Part shown: positions 23,601-34,658 of the stretch, one piece after another
Layout of the letters: each line of letters starts with the position of its first letter
Position numbering within the stretch: the first letter of the stretch is position 1
NCBI GenBank assembly: GCA_018136815.1
Contig: CM030936.1
Span: 6,597,505 to 6,661,504 of the forward strand
DNA from: Isochrysis galbana
Taxonomy: Eukaryota > Haptophyta > Isochrysidales > Isochrysidaceae
Direction: 5' to 3'
Length of the DNA stretch: 64,000 nucleotides
Translations under genes and position numbers: made by a program
Notes under the pieces: generated by a model
The model's database searches: none
What the model was told of the DNA's origin: nothing
Seen by the model: the letters and a program-made list of their open reading frames with translations, nothing else

Positions 23601-24589
23601 ACGGAGTCGATCACGTAGATGGTCCCTGAGCTGAAGGGCACCGGTATGGCCGCCACTCCCGCATTGCCGATGCGTGAAAGGCTGCCATCTCGGTGCCGGC
23701 GAAGCCGATGCGAGTGGCCGATGAGGCTGAGCAGGTCACCCTCCACGCAGCCCGCGTCGGCCAAAGGCAGCTCGCCCGCGCACACATGCAGCAGCAGCAG
23801 CGAGCGGAGTTCCGCCTCATCATGCCACGTTGCGGCAGACAGCGCTGCAAGCGCTGCATCGGATGGCGCAAAGACAGTCAGCCGCACGGCGGTCGGCTCG
23901 GCGTGGCTTGAGAGCGCAGGCAGCTCGTCATCCATTCGCGCGTGCCGGATCATCGCTCCAAAGAGGCTGCAGCCAGCGGACGCAGCCACTGTGCCGAAGC
24001 TAGCGTCAGCCATCCCGCAGCCCTTGGCCGAGCAGCCGCACACATCACGGCGCGTCTCTTCCACGCCTCGCCCGCCCAAGCTCACCTCCCTGACGATTCC
24101 CCTCCCGCCATGCGCGCAGCTCCGGCTGACATCACCACACCCATGTCTACCCGAGACATCCTCCTCCGCGTCCTCTTGGCCCCGGGGTCCATCGGGAGGG
24201 CCCTGCGCATTCCAGGGAGCATCGTGAAATCCCTGCGCAGCCCAAGTGGCCTTTGATGTGGAAGTCCGAGGTCGCCGCGCAGCCCAGACGTCCTCATCCA
24301 TGCCGCGCTGGTCCCTCAAGAGGTGTCCACATCCCTGGACAGCACCATAGCCCCGTGCAGCACTGTGGGAGCCTGCCGAAGCCTCTAGAACCTCCTCGCT
24401 GACCGCGTGTGCCGAGCGGCAGTGGAAGAAGCAGCAGCTCTCATCGTGGGAGAGCTCTGCGTGGGAGAGTGCAGCCGCGCCGTCGAGCTCGTGAGCGAGC
24501 GCCTCGGCATCCTGCGGGTCGAGCAGCTCGGCCAGCAACGCCTCGTCCAGAGAATCGTCCCAACGGAGAGAAGAAGAAGAAGAAGCCAT
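20642..24589 (-). CDS. Large intronless FAS1 + IPT/TIG domain protein, 1315 aa
   Basis: A 3.9-kb open frame with no stop, in a region where most genes are cut by introns. Residues about 195-340 resemble a fasciclin (FAS1) domain: LTVFAPSDAALAAL is the H1-type motif and TIYVIDSVLW the H2-type motif. Residues about 790-870 resemble an IPT/TIG immunoglobulin-like fold: LLDLSVVRGPSAGGTMVWVQ, then VYFAGRRATLV and VKCRTPP. A conserved-looking patch lies at about 446-526 (LIEFSDLVIETKPVSI, YVLAFSLYS). A Leu/Ala-rich helical stretch at about 1060-1120 could be degenerate ankyrin-like repeats. FAS1 is usually extracellular and IPT is often found in transcription factors such as CAMTA and Mga2/Spt23. 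No signal peptide or membrane segment is visible, so an intracellular regulatory role is inference. Low-complexity Ser/Gly tracts fill the middle. The ATG at 24589 starts MASSSSS. Confidence 0.7.
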   Translation of the reverse strand: MASSSSSLRWDDSLDEALLAELLDPQDAEALAHELDGAAALSHAELSHDESCCFFHCRSAHAVSEEVLEASAGSHSAARGYGAVQGCGHLLRDQRGMDEDVWAARRPRTSTSKATWAAQGFHDAPWNAQGPPDGPRGQEDAEEDVSGRHGCGDVSRSCAHGGRGIVREVSLGGRGVEETRRDVCGCSAKGCGMADASFGTVAASAGCSLFGAMIRHARMDDELPALSSHAEPTAVRLTVFAPSDAALAALSAATWHDEAELRSLLLLHVCAGELPLADAGCVEGDLLSLIGHSHRLRRHRDGSLSRIGNAGVAAIPVPFSSGTIYVIDSVLWGLELLVSCRHEQVWRKALQPAPLVRVLGAPPASAMLECHADLLHRSSGAPIPDALRGGVRPVGGVSPGPAGGLAFEPVRAGPDKSGQAAREHGAGSDAAIDCQPAATSHSPCGEGVLIEFSDLVIETKPVSIAKKRPSSIVAQSAASNAYVLAFSLYSASTHAYLGGASSTLPIELKNSFHTLSEGEKALRRMKNPPRWRHPSSKGVPASTPTTAVIASPDGAVAIAATVAASHGEHAVPATSKLRKGEATTPPDSDTSTAGTGSCATQTDDCWLSAAFGDLLPDASSTRAACSHSALVSKERHYESLAAGGGRFLSSSSSSGGSSSSGASSCGTCSVCGRDGTAARSGGKCGTASRSSVAGGTSTIGNAEASTSSSRKGSPEHYPVHDPLHLQLSRHLPGQAGLVDGGISNMYISELSEAASEVDVSELTSGSDRGSECLCSARAVRGALSPIGRPPPSLLDLSVVRGPSAGGTMVWVQGEGLDAPGLSVYFAGRRATLVAICSAQLVKCRTPPCEMGKGEVERVVKVTVQSLHASAQPARHSRPSSELDPCPRSQDDGAGICASLLTDADASDTDEMEAVGVWGDLPFTYFCVPTPGHASGLRMREETFGDTADIGIGDERRLKRRLVQLMRDIVSGAELDEQVRAEVGESCLGQGEYYDRRQIFDSVDDMEGAEASAPLSQRRGGHALARLLPSPPRNDGIGLAHLLSSLGCIRLLALYLLHPAAAPLARDRTSGSALFWTLKHRGPPVAAALLRRAEARWMPAWTQLWETREASSSSEPASSKLAGALVNREVTAGRVIGTTQSCITVSSHDKSPVPLDAHSSLFVTRSTTPLVAEEAHELEQLARRNIRKASMVQAVALNILHASGGPVSPVHSLGQQSDNTKTSKVSALDARELPTNDQVSVSKAVHKFGFGMGTDAIDDSKPPKPKLDSVARTAVEQSDGVIATRKVDTSLEEPVQGGQGRALRKKRLMEAMGCHY

Positions 24590-25992
<1,403 letters not shown>

Positions 25993-26146
25993 GTAAGACT
26001 CTCTCTCTGGTCCTTCCCCCCCCCCCCTCTTCTCTCTGTACTCTCCTATTCTTCCTTCTCTTTCCACTTCTCCTGTCAATGACCTCAGCTGGACCCCACC
26101 TCTCCCCACAGAAAGAGGAGGAGAGCGAGGGGCACTCGCGGCTGCC

Positions 26147-26800
26147 ATGAAGCTCCCTCCCACGTCTCCCCCGTCCTCCTGGATGCACTCGCTTCAGTCG
26201 ACGCTGATCACAGCGGCTCTTGCTGCCTCACTCTCCGGCTTTGTCCTCGATCTCAATCCCGCGCTCGCCCTCGGCCCCAAGGACATGAACATTGGCCTCT
26301 CGGTGGTTTCGTACGAAGAAATCTCTTGCCCTCCTGAGCTGGCCCAAGGCAGGGCGGGTGGCGCGCTTGGGGCAGGGGCGGGAGGCGCGGGAATAGCGCA
26401 AAAGTGCGTGCAGGTCGTCGCGCAGACCACGAACTCGCAGAAGGAGACTGTCAAGGATGCGGGAGTCTTCGGGCTCGTCACAGAGAAGGCGACCGGGATG
26501 TCGGTTCTTGGCAATGGGCAGGATGGAAAAAACGACGCGGGGCAGTTTGCTATGATCCCGAGCGTGCCACCGGGAAAGTCAGAGGTGACATTTGTCTTCG
26601 TCTCCCAACAGGCAGACGACTGCGTGCCGACCAAGGAGAAAGTCGACGGCAAGCTCGTCTTCAAGACGTGCCCAGTGCAGGGCTCCAAACCGCTGGTTGA
26701 GCTTCAGTTTGACAAGATGAAGGCGATTGCCTATCCGGGAGGGGACCGCTACCGTCTTTACGACGAGTGCGAGCAGAACGAGTTTGCAGAGGGTTGTTAG
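26147..26800 (+). CDS. Putative thylakoid-lumen protein of unknown function, 217 aa
   Basis: The single coding exon starts MKLPPTSPPSSWMHSL, followed by the hydrophobic span LITAALAASLSGFVL and ALALGPK at about 42-48, a likely leader with an Ala-x-Ala cleavage site. The mature part has GVFGLVTEKATGMSVLGNGQ, GQFAMIPSVPPGKSEVTFVF and ends YDECEQNEFAEGC. It contains paired cysteines and no transmembrane span. A probable 5' UTR intron (25993-26111, GTAAGA...CCACAG) precedes the ATG. The leader and composition suggest import into the plastid lumen. I sense that the family is widely conserved in algae but cannot name it, so function is open. The N-terminus is short for a complex-plastid bipartite signal, so an upstream coding exon is possible. 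Confidence 0.75.
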   Translation: MKLPPTSPPSSWMHSLQSTLITAALAASLSGFVLDLNPALALGPKDMNIGLSVVSYEEISCPPELAQGRAGGALGAGAGGAGIAQKCVQVVAQTTNSQKETVKDAGVFGLVTEKATGMSVLGNGQDGKNDAGQFAMIPSVPPGKSEVTFVFVSQQADDCVPTKEKVDGKLVFKTCPVQGSKPLVELQFDKMKAIAYPGGDRYRLYDECEQNEFAEGC

Positions 26801-27424
26801 GTAACAAGAAATAGGTATTTTGTGGCTGAGTTCAGCGTTGCAGGTTGCACCATGCGGAGGCACACTCGTTTGATAGTTTTGCTCTAGTGGAATCATGCCG
26901 CTACCGGCTCCAGTGCAGTAATGGAGCGTGAGAGCGGGAGCGAGACCGCTCGCGGTGCAGCGATAGAAGCCTTAGGCATGCAGAATCCGGATCTGCCTTC
27001 GCCAGTGATACGTGTTTGTGTCCGTGAAGTGTAATGCGGAAGAGCAACTCACGGCTAGGTAAGTTGCGTCTGGCGACCGCCAATATTGCACAGCATAAAA
27101 AAAAACGTCTTAATAATCTCGCCGCGCGCGCGACCCTGCACAGCGCCCGCTTCCCTTATCACCCCTCCACCTGCCTTGCGGCTCGTCCCCTCGTGCTCTA
27201 CCTAGGGGCTGGGTGTAGTAGGTTTCCAGTGGCAGACGGTGTGTACCGGTCCCCGATGGCTTATCGCCCTCCTTCCTTCTTCGCCATCGGGCTACCGGTT
27301 CTTCGCGCCGGGCGCCGGGCACCCGATGTCCGGTGTGTCTGTGGGTGTTAATCGGGTGAGAAGCGGTCCGCAGCGAGGGTGTGTGTGTTTAGGCTAGCCG
27401 CTCCACCATGTCGAGCGCTTGTGC
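26801..27424. other. 3' flank and spacer
   Basis: No gene is supported and no repeat was recognised before the repeat-A head at 27425. Confidence 0.5.
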
Positions 27425-28160
27425 TAGGGTGGTCAAACAGCTATTATTTTAACTTCTAAGGGTGAAAATTTACCAAGTCAAGATTGAGGATTCATTACGA
27501 GATTTTTGGATATGGTGACCGGATAGGTGTAACTAGCACAAATCCGGTGCCCTTTGGGCCCTAGACCCCCCACGGTAGCCCCCACAGCGATGCGTAACCA
27601 GAAAACGCGCAAATTGGCCAGAAATCACTATCGCGGAGGGCCGACGTCCGACGCGAGCGCGGGCGAGCGTCGGGCCGCTAATCGACGCGTCCCCGGCGCA
27701 GCGTGCCTCGGCCAGCCACAGCCATGCGCGTAGGCTGCCAGGAGCGCCTCCTACTGCCCCCCATGCCCGCCGCCGCCTCATCGCAAATCGCCCCCTCGCG
27801 TCCCTTGCTAGCGCGCCAACGGAGGGGTCCCGCATGCGCGCTAACGCGCCGCCGCGAGGGTCCCGGAGAGCCCGAGTTAGGCGTGCGCCCGGGCGCGCTG
27901 CGAAAGCTTTCTTCGCCATCAGCCCGGTGTCCGGGCCAGCCAGGACACTGAATGAGCAGAAGCAAAATCCGCCGCGCCAGCGACCAGCGACGCCAATCGC
28001 GCCAGCCGCGCGCCGGTGCCTCGTCGCAATCCACCCCCGGCAGCATTCAAACGCGCTCACGCACGGCCCCGAGGGGCCCGGAGCGCCCAACTCGGAGCCG
28101 CGACCGGGCGCGCTGCGAGGCCCTTCTTGCTCATTAGCCCGGTGTTCCCCGCGCGAGTGA
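27425..28160 (+). repeat. Dispersed repeat A, most complete copy
   Basis: Opens with TAGGGTGGTCAAACAG (27425-27440), AACTTCTAAGGGTGAAAATT and AAGTCAAGATTGAGG, shared in inverted orientation with 34428-34443 and inward. It continues with CTAGCACA and GCCCTTTGGGC, shared with 2580-3110, then three units of GGGCGCGCTGCGA...CAGCCCGGTG type (about 27645, 27890 and 28110). It encodes nothing recognisable. Confidence 0.75.
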
Positions 28161-28169
28161 GCCCAACAT

Positions 28170-28325
28170 ATGTAGGAGATACGCCCCGCCCCCCCCAAAT
28201 ATGTAGGGAGATACGCAAATATGTAGGGAGATACGCCGCCCCCCCCCCCAAATATGTAGACTCGCCCAGGAAGGGCCCAAATACGTAGTACGATATGTAC
28301 ATATTTTTACCTACCCCTAGCCTCT
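28170..28325. repeat. AAATATGTAGG tandem motif block
   Basis: AAATATGTAGGGAGATACGC is repeated in tandem, then AAATATGTAGACTCGCCC and ACATATTTTTACCTACCCCT. A related block at 40395-40535 ends TTTTACCTAGCCCTATCGCC, so this may be a dispersed element. Confidence 0.55.
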
Positions 28326-29175
28326 GCCTCCTGCCTCTCCAACGGCTCGCCTCGCTGACCATGGGAGCCGCTCGAAGTCCCCTGTATACCTGGCGACCAG
28401 GGACAAGGGGGGAGTCAGCTCGAGGGCAGGCCCAGCGCGGGAGTGGGAGTGTGGGAGTGCAGCTCGCGGCCCGCGCCCACGAGCGGGGGCTCTAGCTAGG
28501 CCGCAGATTGATGAGGGCCCAACTTCTGTCAGAGGGCAAGGGCTGGGGTTGAATGTACGGGCCCACCCCGGGGGTGTCCGCTGTCCGCGATGGAGTGAGG
28601 GGGCGCGAGGCCCCCATTGCCCCCCACTCATGAAATTAGGTTGAATACTGCTAGTACTACGACAAATATATTACTAGCAGTATTACGTATTACGGCTATA
28701 GTACTAGTACTAGTAAGTAATAGCAACTTGGCGCAAGAGACAAGGAGATTTCCTCTTTTCTTTTTTAATTGTTTCCCTGTCCGCTTCTGCCTATGACCAC
28801 GTCAGTTGCGCGCATGCCGACCGCCACTCCCCAGTTGATTTCGAGAGGGCAGCTTGGGAGGAGGTGGGGTTGGGGTAGTGGCAGTGCAAAGTACGCAAGC
28901 GGTACGGTGGCAGTACGGTGAGGCGTCTCGTGAGACGAGGGAACCTTGAGAAGCAAGCAAGCATGCACACAAGCACCGCTGCGGCTTTCTATCGCTAAGA
29001 TTGGACGCTCCTCTCTCATTAACGCCACCATGATGACCATAGAGATACATAAGAACTAGCGCGAATAGCCTAGTCCCATCATTGGCTGATCCCTTGACGT
29101 CGGCCCAGCAATTGCCAACCTTCCATGCCGCTCGCCGTGCTGATACATTGCTGCGTCGATTATTCGAAATCCCCA
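28326..29175. other. Spacer with a short inverted dispersed repeat
   Basis: 28588-28632 is the inverted counterpart of 19604-19645. Around 28630-28720 lies AT-rich DNA with repeated TACTAGTA. No gene is supported. Confidence 0.5.
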
Positions 29176-30004
29176 TCATTTGCCACCCTTCAGTGTCGCT
29201 CGCCGCGTCGCTGCGCCGCTGCGTCGAGCATTCGGCCTCCTCCGCCCCTTCTTTACCGCAGGAGAAGCAGGGCCCCCCACCTCTTCACCCAAACCCTGGC
29301 GCCGCATGAAGCGGTTATTCTTCTCCGCTTCAGGCGGAGGCGGTTGCCATGGAAGTCGCGGGATGGCTGACTTCTTCGGGGCTTCCTTCGCGGCCGAACG
29401 GGCAGCCATGTCGGCAGCACGCCGCATCAAGTTCAGCTCACGCTCAATGGCCTCAGCTTCCTCATCTTTGCCCTGTTCACGCCTGAAAACAGGGTAGCGA
29501 GGTGGGGAGCGACTGCCAGGTGAGTTTCCAAGAGCTGCGGTATGCCATGGACTGCGCTTGCCTCCCTGACTGTCGCAGGCGACAGAGCAAAATTTGCACC
29601 CACCCAGCCCTCAGCGCATGAGAGCAGAATGGCTCTCGCGATCTTTCATCCCCACATCGTGCCAGACACGTGGCTCACAATTGTGGTATGATGCGCTCCA
29701 TTTCGTCGATGGCAGCCTGTCGCTCGGCGGCTAGTGCCTCACGCCGCTGCTTCCCTTGGTAGTCACTGTATGCGAGGAAAGAGAGGAAGCCGAAGAGGAT
29801 CGTCAGCACCGCGAGGTACGCCGTCGCGACTGGGCTGGCGAAGAGGTCGCTCACGGGGTTGCCGACGTCGGCGAGGAGGAGGAGGGCGGTGCTGCTCGGT
29901 GCGGCGGGTGCGAGCGCCTTCGCCGAGGCCAGTCCGGCGCCCAGCCGTGGCAGGAGCGGTGGGAGCAGCCCAAAGGGAGAGAGCAGCGCCGCGAGAGATG
30001 CCAT
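29176..30004 (-). CDS. Small single-pass membrane protein, 2 exons, 220 aa
   Basis: Exons on the minus strand are 30004-29679 and 29512-29176. The 166-bp intron runs GTGAGC...GGCAG at phase 2 and joins MERIIPQ to FRSPPRYPVFRRE in frame. The N-terminus is Leu/Ala/Pro-rich (SLAALLSPFGLLPPLLP), resembling a targeting leader. One clear membrane span follows at about residues 57-77 (TAYLAVLTILFGFLSFLAYS). The rest is charged: QGKQRREALAAERQAAIDEM, helical, then a Lys/Arg/Pro-rich tail. The shape suggests an organelle membrane protein with a soluble basic tail, possibly plastidial. The family is not recognised. Splice-phase agreement supports it as a real gene. Confidence 0.65.
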
Positions 30005-31023
30005 CCTCTCTGATCCTCTTGGGGTGGGGGGGAATTGGGGGAGGGTGGAGCAGATACCGCGAGGGGGGGGAGGGCGGGGAAGTCAGAAGAAACTAAGTTG
30101 TTCCACCGTCTACCGGTTCCACCGGTTCTTAGGGGGGCAGAACATGTACCGGTACCGGTACCGTACCGGTACCGTACCTGTGGCACTTATTATAATACTA
30201 ATTATAATACCAGTACGTTATGAAATACTAAGTATATGTACAACAGACAGCAGAGATACTGCCACTAAGACCCGTAACCGGTTTACCAGATATCCAGATA
30301 ATAGGTATCTTTGCCTATTAAGTAGACGGATCCAGGTATCCAGATAGGGATCGTGCGCCGCGCTTCCAGGCAGCCGGATATCCAGATAGTAAATCCTGGC
30401 ATACCAGATACTTCCAGATACCTGGGTATCCGTCATATATCCAGATACCGTTGCAGAGAATCGCCTCAATTCGATCTCTCTCGCTCCGTTCCCCTTCATT
30501 TGGTATTCTTCAATGAAACTCCTGTTTTCGTATGACAACGGAAATCTGTCTCCGCGCGCTGTAGTGTTTGCTTGTATTATGGATCGAGAGGGAGAGGGCG
30601 AGTAGCTACTGACGTCATGTAATTCCATAAAACATCATACTTATTCATGTAATCACAAGGGAGTGAGGAGTGAGCGGAGAGCCGAGGGGGGCACGCAGCC
30701 GTCGACGGCTGTCTTGCGAGTTGAGATGGTTACCATGAGAAAGTTAACCATGAGAAAATGGACGCCGGTAAATCTCTCTTCCCCCCCCCCTCCCCCCCCC
30801 CCCTCCCCTCGCGCTCCGAACCCCCCCCCCCCCTCTCTTCTCCATTTCCTGTGTTTCCCGGGCCAAGCCGAGAAAGATACGTGAATGTGAGGGAGAATTA
30901 GGTCAGTGTTGTGATTCCCCCCCCTCCGCCGCAGTTCCCCCCCCCCCTCTCCGCTTCTCCCCCTCCGCAGTTCCCCCCCCCCCGCCTCCCCTCCCCCCCT
31001 CCCCCCCCCCCCCTCTCCCTGTT
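30005..31023. other. Intergenic with degenerate palindromic motifs
   Basis: 30140-30175 is a run of overlapping GGTACC palindromes. 30287-30455 repeats TATCCAGATA-like words about six times. 30780-31020 has many C runs. No gene is supported. Confidence 0.6.
30287..30455. repeat. Degenerate TATCCAGATA repeat cluster
   Basis: TATCCAGATA or close variants occur at about 30294, 30337, 30378, 30405, 30416 and 30438. ATACCTGGGTATCC at about 30418 also recurs at about 34926. The unit is too irregular for a classic satellite. Confidence 0.55.
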
Positions 31024-31232
31024 GTATTCAGGCCTCTCGGCGTGAATATTTCGGCATGAGCGCGCTCCTTCTTCGTTATATATCGTCTTCTATGTTCGTC
31101 GTGGTCACGCAAGGCGTGCCGATTCGGATTCTCCGTGGGCTCCAGTCCTGGTTCGCCGATTTTCGTCTCGAAATTCGAAGATTTGAGTTTTATTTTTACC
31201 GTTACGGTAATTGTCCACGCGTTTAAGCGATG
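31024..31232 (+). repeat. Dispersed repeat F, inverted partner of 57468-57690
   Basis: About 200 bp whose reverse complement matches 57468-57690. Shared blocks include TTCGCCGATTTTCGTCTCG, AATTCGAAGATTTGAGTTTT, ATTTTTACCGTTACGGTAAT and TGTCCACGCGTTTAAG. It encodes nothing recognisable. Confidence 0.8.
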
Positions 31233-31385
31233 TCCCGCAGCGCGTCTTGCAGCGTCCTTCAGTGTCCTTCCGCGTCCTTCAGCGCTGTCCCGCAGCGCTT
31301 CCTTCAGCGTCCTTCGGCGCTGCCTCGCGAGACTCGAGGCAGGACTCGCGAGGGCACTGGATTTTACTCTGTAGTCCGAGCCGGA

Positions 31386-31873
31386 GTCCGAATTGTGTTT
31401 TGACCCCGAGCCCTCGTTCTCTCTCTCTCTCTCTCTCTCCTCTTTTTCTGGTGGGCACTCCTGAATCTGCTCACCAGAGGGGGTTCGTTTGACGTATGTT
31501 TCCAGCCTGTTACCGTGAATGTTTGAGTGCAGAGTGTTGGTTTGTGTGGTTTTAGCCATTGTATCGCCTGTTGGTGACCTGCAGCCCCTGAGTACCCCCA
31601 AGCCCCGAGCCTTCCGAGTCGTCCTTTCGGTCCGAATTGTGTTTTGACCCCGAGCCCTCGTTCTCTCGCTCTCTCTCTCTCTCCTCTTTTTCTGGTGGGC
31701 ACTCCTGAATCTGCTCACCAGAGGGGGTTCGTTTGACGTATGTTTCCAGCCTGTTACCGTGAATGTTTGAGTGCAGAGTGTTGGTTTGTGTGGTTTTAGC
31801 CATTGTATCGCCTGTTGGTGACCTGCAGCCCCTGAGTACCCCCAAGCCCCGAGCCTTCCGAGTCGTCCTTTCG
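31386..31873 (+). repeat. 244-bp tandem duplication
   Basis: GTCCGAATTGTGTTTTGACC starts at 31386 and again at 31630. The two copies are nearly identical through CGAGTCGTCCTTTCG and differ mainly in the length of an internal CT run and one CG interruption. The second copy ends at about 31873. High identity implies a recent duplication. Confidence 0.9.
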
Positions 31874-31986
31874 AGTCTACGAGTCCCTACGAGTCCCAAG
31901 TAAGCGGTAACTGCTCGCCGCGCCCTTTCTTACATCCTCCGTCCCTCCGATTCGCGTTCCGTGCCACTCTCCCGTCCATTCCACAT

Positions 31987-32806
31987 ATGCCCGTCATTTG
32001 CCCTCCCCGTCCTCCCGATGAGCCCGTTCCGGGCTCCCCGGACGAACCGTGCGCCGCGCTAGCCGCCGGTGCGCCCTCGCGACTCGTTTCCAAAGAGGAA
32101 ACGAGCTTCGCTCCGACACTCCCCCCCTCCCCCCCCCCCTCTCTCTCTCCCCCCCCCCCTCTCCCCTCCACCCCCTCGGCCCCCCGCCATGGGGCTGCCC
32201 GCGGATGGGCGTCTCCGCCTCCTCCCCCAGCCGGTGAAGCCGAACGCGGAGGTGACGAAGGCCGGCTTCCGCCCGCTCCGGGGGCGACCGCACCCGCACA
32301 GGCAGCTCTTCGTGCCCGGTGTGGAGAGAAAGTCGTGGGGCGAGAGTCGGGGTGTTTTTCCTGGGTGTCTCTGTCCGTCGTCCTGTCGTCAGTCATCATC
32401 CGTCGCTCTCGCTCTCGTCGTTCTCGCTCTCGTAACACTCGTACCCTACAATCTCTACTTCCCTCGCCAGCCCTTGCCATCACAGCCCGAGTCCCGTTCT
32501 TTTCAGATGGCTCGCACATTAGCCGCTTCGTCTCCGTCCATTCCGGTCACTCGCAGTCTCGTTTCCGTTTCCGTTGTCGTTCCGCTTTGCCAGTTTTCAG
32601 TGCGCCTGACTTTGGTTCCGGCCGCTGAAGATTTGCTCGTTCACCTCGCGCGCACTCGTCCTTCCTTGAAAGAGAGATTCATCGTCAAGACGGACGCGGC
32701 CAGTATCCTGGGTATTGGCGGAGATCTGTCTCAGGTTGACGACCACGGGCACGAGCATGCCGTCGCGTACTACGGTCGCCGCCTCACCGCCCGGGCTCGC
32801 GATTGA
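31987..32806 (+). pseudogene. Ty3/gypsy-type retroelement remnant (gag-like start, RNase H)
   Basis: At about 32620-32805 one frame reads FIVKTDAASILGIGGDLSQV then HEHAVAYYGRRLTARARD. This is the start of a gypsy-type RNase H (TDAS..GIG..L.Q, then EH.VAY.SR.L). It stops at a TGA right after. About 600 bp upstream an ORF starts MPVICPPRPPDEPVP, shares AALAAGA with 2439-2579, and runs into a C-rich tract. Reverse transcriptase and most of the polyprotein between them are missing, so this is an internally deleted remnant. Confidence 0.55.
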
Positions 32807-32993
32807 CGAGGAGCTGGAGCACCAGGACGCCATGCATGGCGCTCGATGCTGCTCGCTGGTCGACAAAAGTTTGCTGGCCGCTGGCGGGACAGGTGCGCTG
32901 CCGATCGCGCCCGCTCTGTCGCAGGTCGACCAGGCCCAGCCCCAAACGTCAGGTTCCCGATTCCCGACTCGTATTTCGACGCTGTGAGGCAGG

Positions 32994-33044
32994 GAGAACA
33001 CCTGCCGCCAATGCTCAACCAGAGCATCGGCGGCAGGTGTTCTC
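32994..33044. repeat. Near-perfect 51-nt hairpin
   Basis: Left arm GAGAACACCTGCCGCC (32994-33009) pairs with 33029-33044. After a single A/C mismatch, ATGCTC (33011-33016) pairs with GAGCAT (33022-33027) around a 5-nt loop, AACCA. The stem is 22 pairs with one mismatch. Confidence 0.9.
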
Positions 33045-34239
33045 TCTATGTTTTCGTCGGCTCCTCGGATTTTCACGTGCATCATAGGGCCGGTAGCAAT
33101 CTAGAAATGTAATTTAAGCTGGCCTGCAGCGTGATCTGCGACGGCGCGACGCGCGCGGCCGAACAGTACTGTAGAATTGATAGCTTTTTGTTTGACGTCT
33201 AAAGGGAGAATTTTTCTCCGCACGGAGGGCTCGAAAATTGGGCAGAAGGCGGCGAATTTCGAGCTCTAGACCGCCCGTTCTTTTGGCTACTAGTAGATTC
33301 AATATGTAATCTAGCCAAGCACCGGCCTGAAAGCTTCAGGCGTGATGGTTGCGATCGATTTCTGTGGGCAATCGTGTCGTGAATCACGATTGGACACCGG
33401 CTGCTTTGCGCTCATCTCGAGCCAACTTTTGGAATTTTTGGGACACACGGATGACCTCCAAGGCCATTCACGTTCACGTTCGGAGACACACAAGTCGTGC
33501 CCGCCAAGCACGGGCCAGTCAATAGTTTGCCCGTTTTTATAGCACAACATCCCAACATGGAGCACAAAAAGTAGTTTTGTTTTCGCATTGACGTGCTGAA
33601 TTGACGGACAGCCTCGTGTCTTCGAGCGTCTCACGTTCGATTTCGAGAGACAACCCCTCCTTTTCTTTCGATGATTCGACAGTCTCATATGGTAAGACTG
33701 GTTGGCTACCGAAACATTGGCATTTGGGCATGCTGATGGTCATGTATTGTGCTCATATGTGTCTTGGACTGGTGAAATGAAGACTAAAATAAGAATTACT
33801 AAGATTATAATTTAGCAAAACTATAATCAATTTGATCTTTTTCTCCTGCGGCGGCGCGCGATGGCGGCCGCAGCGATGGTCGCTGGCCTCGCCAGCTCGC
33901 CAGTGGCCTCGCAAGCGGCCTGTGGCCGCTCTGGCGAGGGTCTGCGCGGCCGGGAGGCCAGCAGACACCACCTCCCACCATGCTGAGGCGGTGCCGCGCG
34001 TGATTGATGGTGATGGGGCAGCCCATCATGCGCAGCACCGTCATTTTGACGCCTCGCGGCCTGCCGCGCACTGCATGCGCGCGAGGGGCTGGCAGTAGAT
34101 GCCAGCAGGGGCGAGGTGGAGGGCGCAGGCGACGCCGTGCGCCCGTGCAGGGTTTTGCACTGCCTGCCCGGGGGTAACCGTGCCCGGGGAACGCAGGCGG
34201 CAGGCGCGCGTCGCACAGCGCGACCTGTGGTGCACTTTT
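33045..34239. other. Intergenic, no gene seen
   Basis: Nothing recognised apart from a GC-rich block at 33845-34200 with overlapping GGCC/GCCAG palindromes. Confidence 0.4.
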
Positions 34240-34443
34240 GTGGTCGACGTCGATTTCGCACGAGCGCGAAAACGTTTTTGGGTCTGTGTGTTGAATGGCG
34301 TCGAAAATATGGCAGATTTCTCATTAGATTCTGCCTAATATACCCATTTCCAGTAGCATATCCTAATATCTCGCGATAAAACCTCAATCTTGACTTAGTG
34401 AATTTTCACCCTTAGAAGTTAAAAGCCCTGTTTGACCGCCCTA
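34240..34443 (-). repeat. Dispersed repeat A head, inverted copy
   Basis: Read on the minus strand, it opens TAGGGCGGTCAAACAG at 34443 and continues through AACTTCTAAGGGTGAAAATT, AAGTCAAGATTGAGG and GAGATATTAGGATATG. This matches 27425-27540 for about 110 bp before diverging. It faces the 27425 copy as the two ends of an inverted-repeat element would. Confidence 0.75.
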
Positions 34444-34658
34444 CAGCCGCTCGCGGGCGGCTCATCCATCTCCTCCGACAGCTTCTTCACAATCTCCTTC
34501 TCCTTCTTCAGGTCTGCCATGGCCTTGTCGATCGATGATCGCCGAGCACGGCGCGCAGAATCCTGCGCCTCTCGTCCGCTTGGCTCGACCACTGACGAAT
34601 CGTTGCTCGGTTGCTCGGGCGCGCGGAGCCATGGAGCCATCGCACCAGGGCGAACTGA
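34444..34658 (-). pseudogene. Coding-like helical fragment abutting repeat A
   Basis: The minus-strand frame reads SSIDKAMADLKKEKEIVKKL then SEEMDEPPASGC, strongly amphipathic and coding-like, and is cut exactly at the TAGGGCGG head of the adjacent repeat. It looks like a gene or transposon ORF interrupted by the repeat. No family is recognised. Confidence 0.3.

Noticed and set aside
27425-34443. A single 7-kb transposon bounded by inverted repeat-A heads
   Set aside because: The two heads face correctly, but no target duplication was found, there is no transposase between them, and unrelated elements and a host-like gene lie inside. Two separate insertions are simpler.
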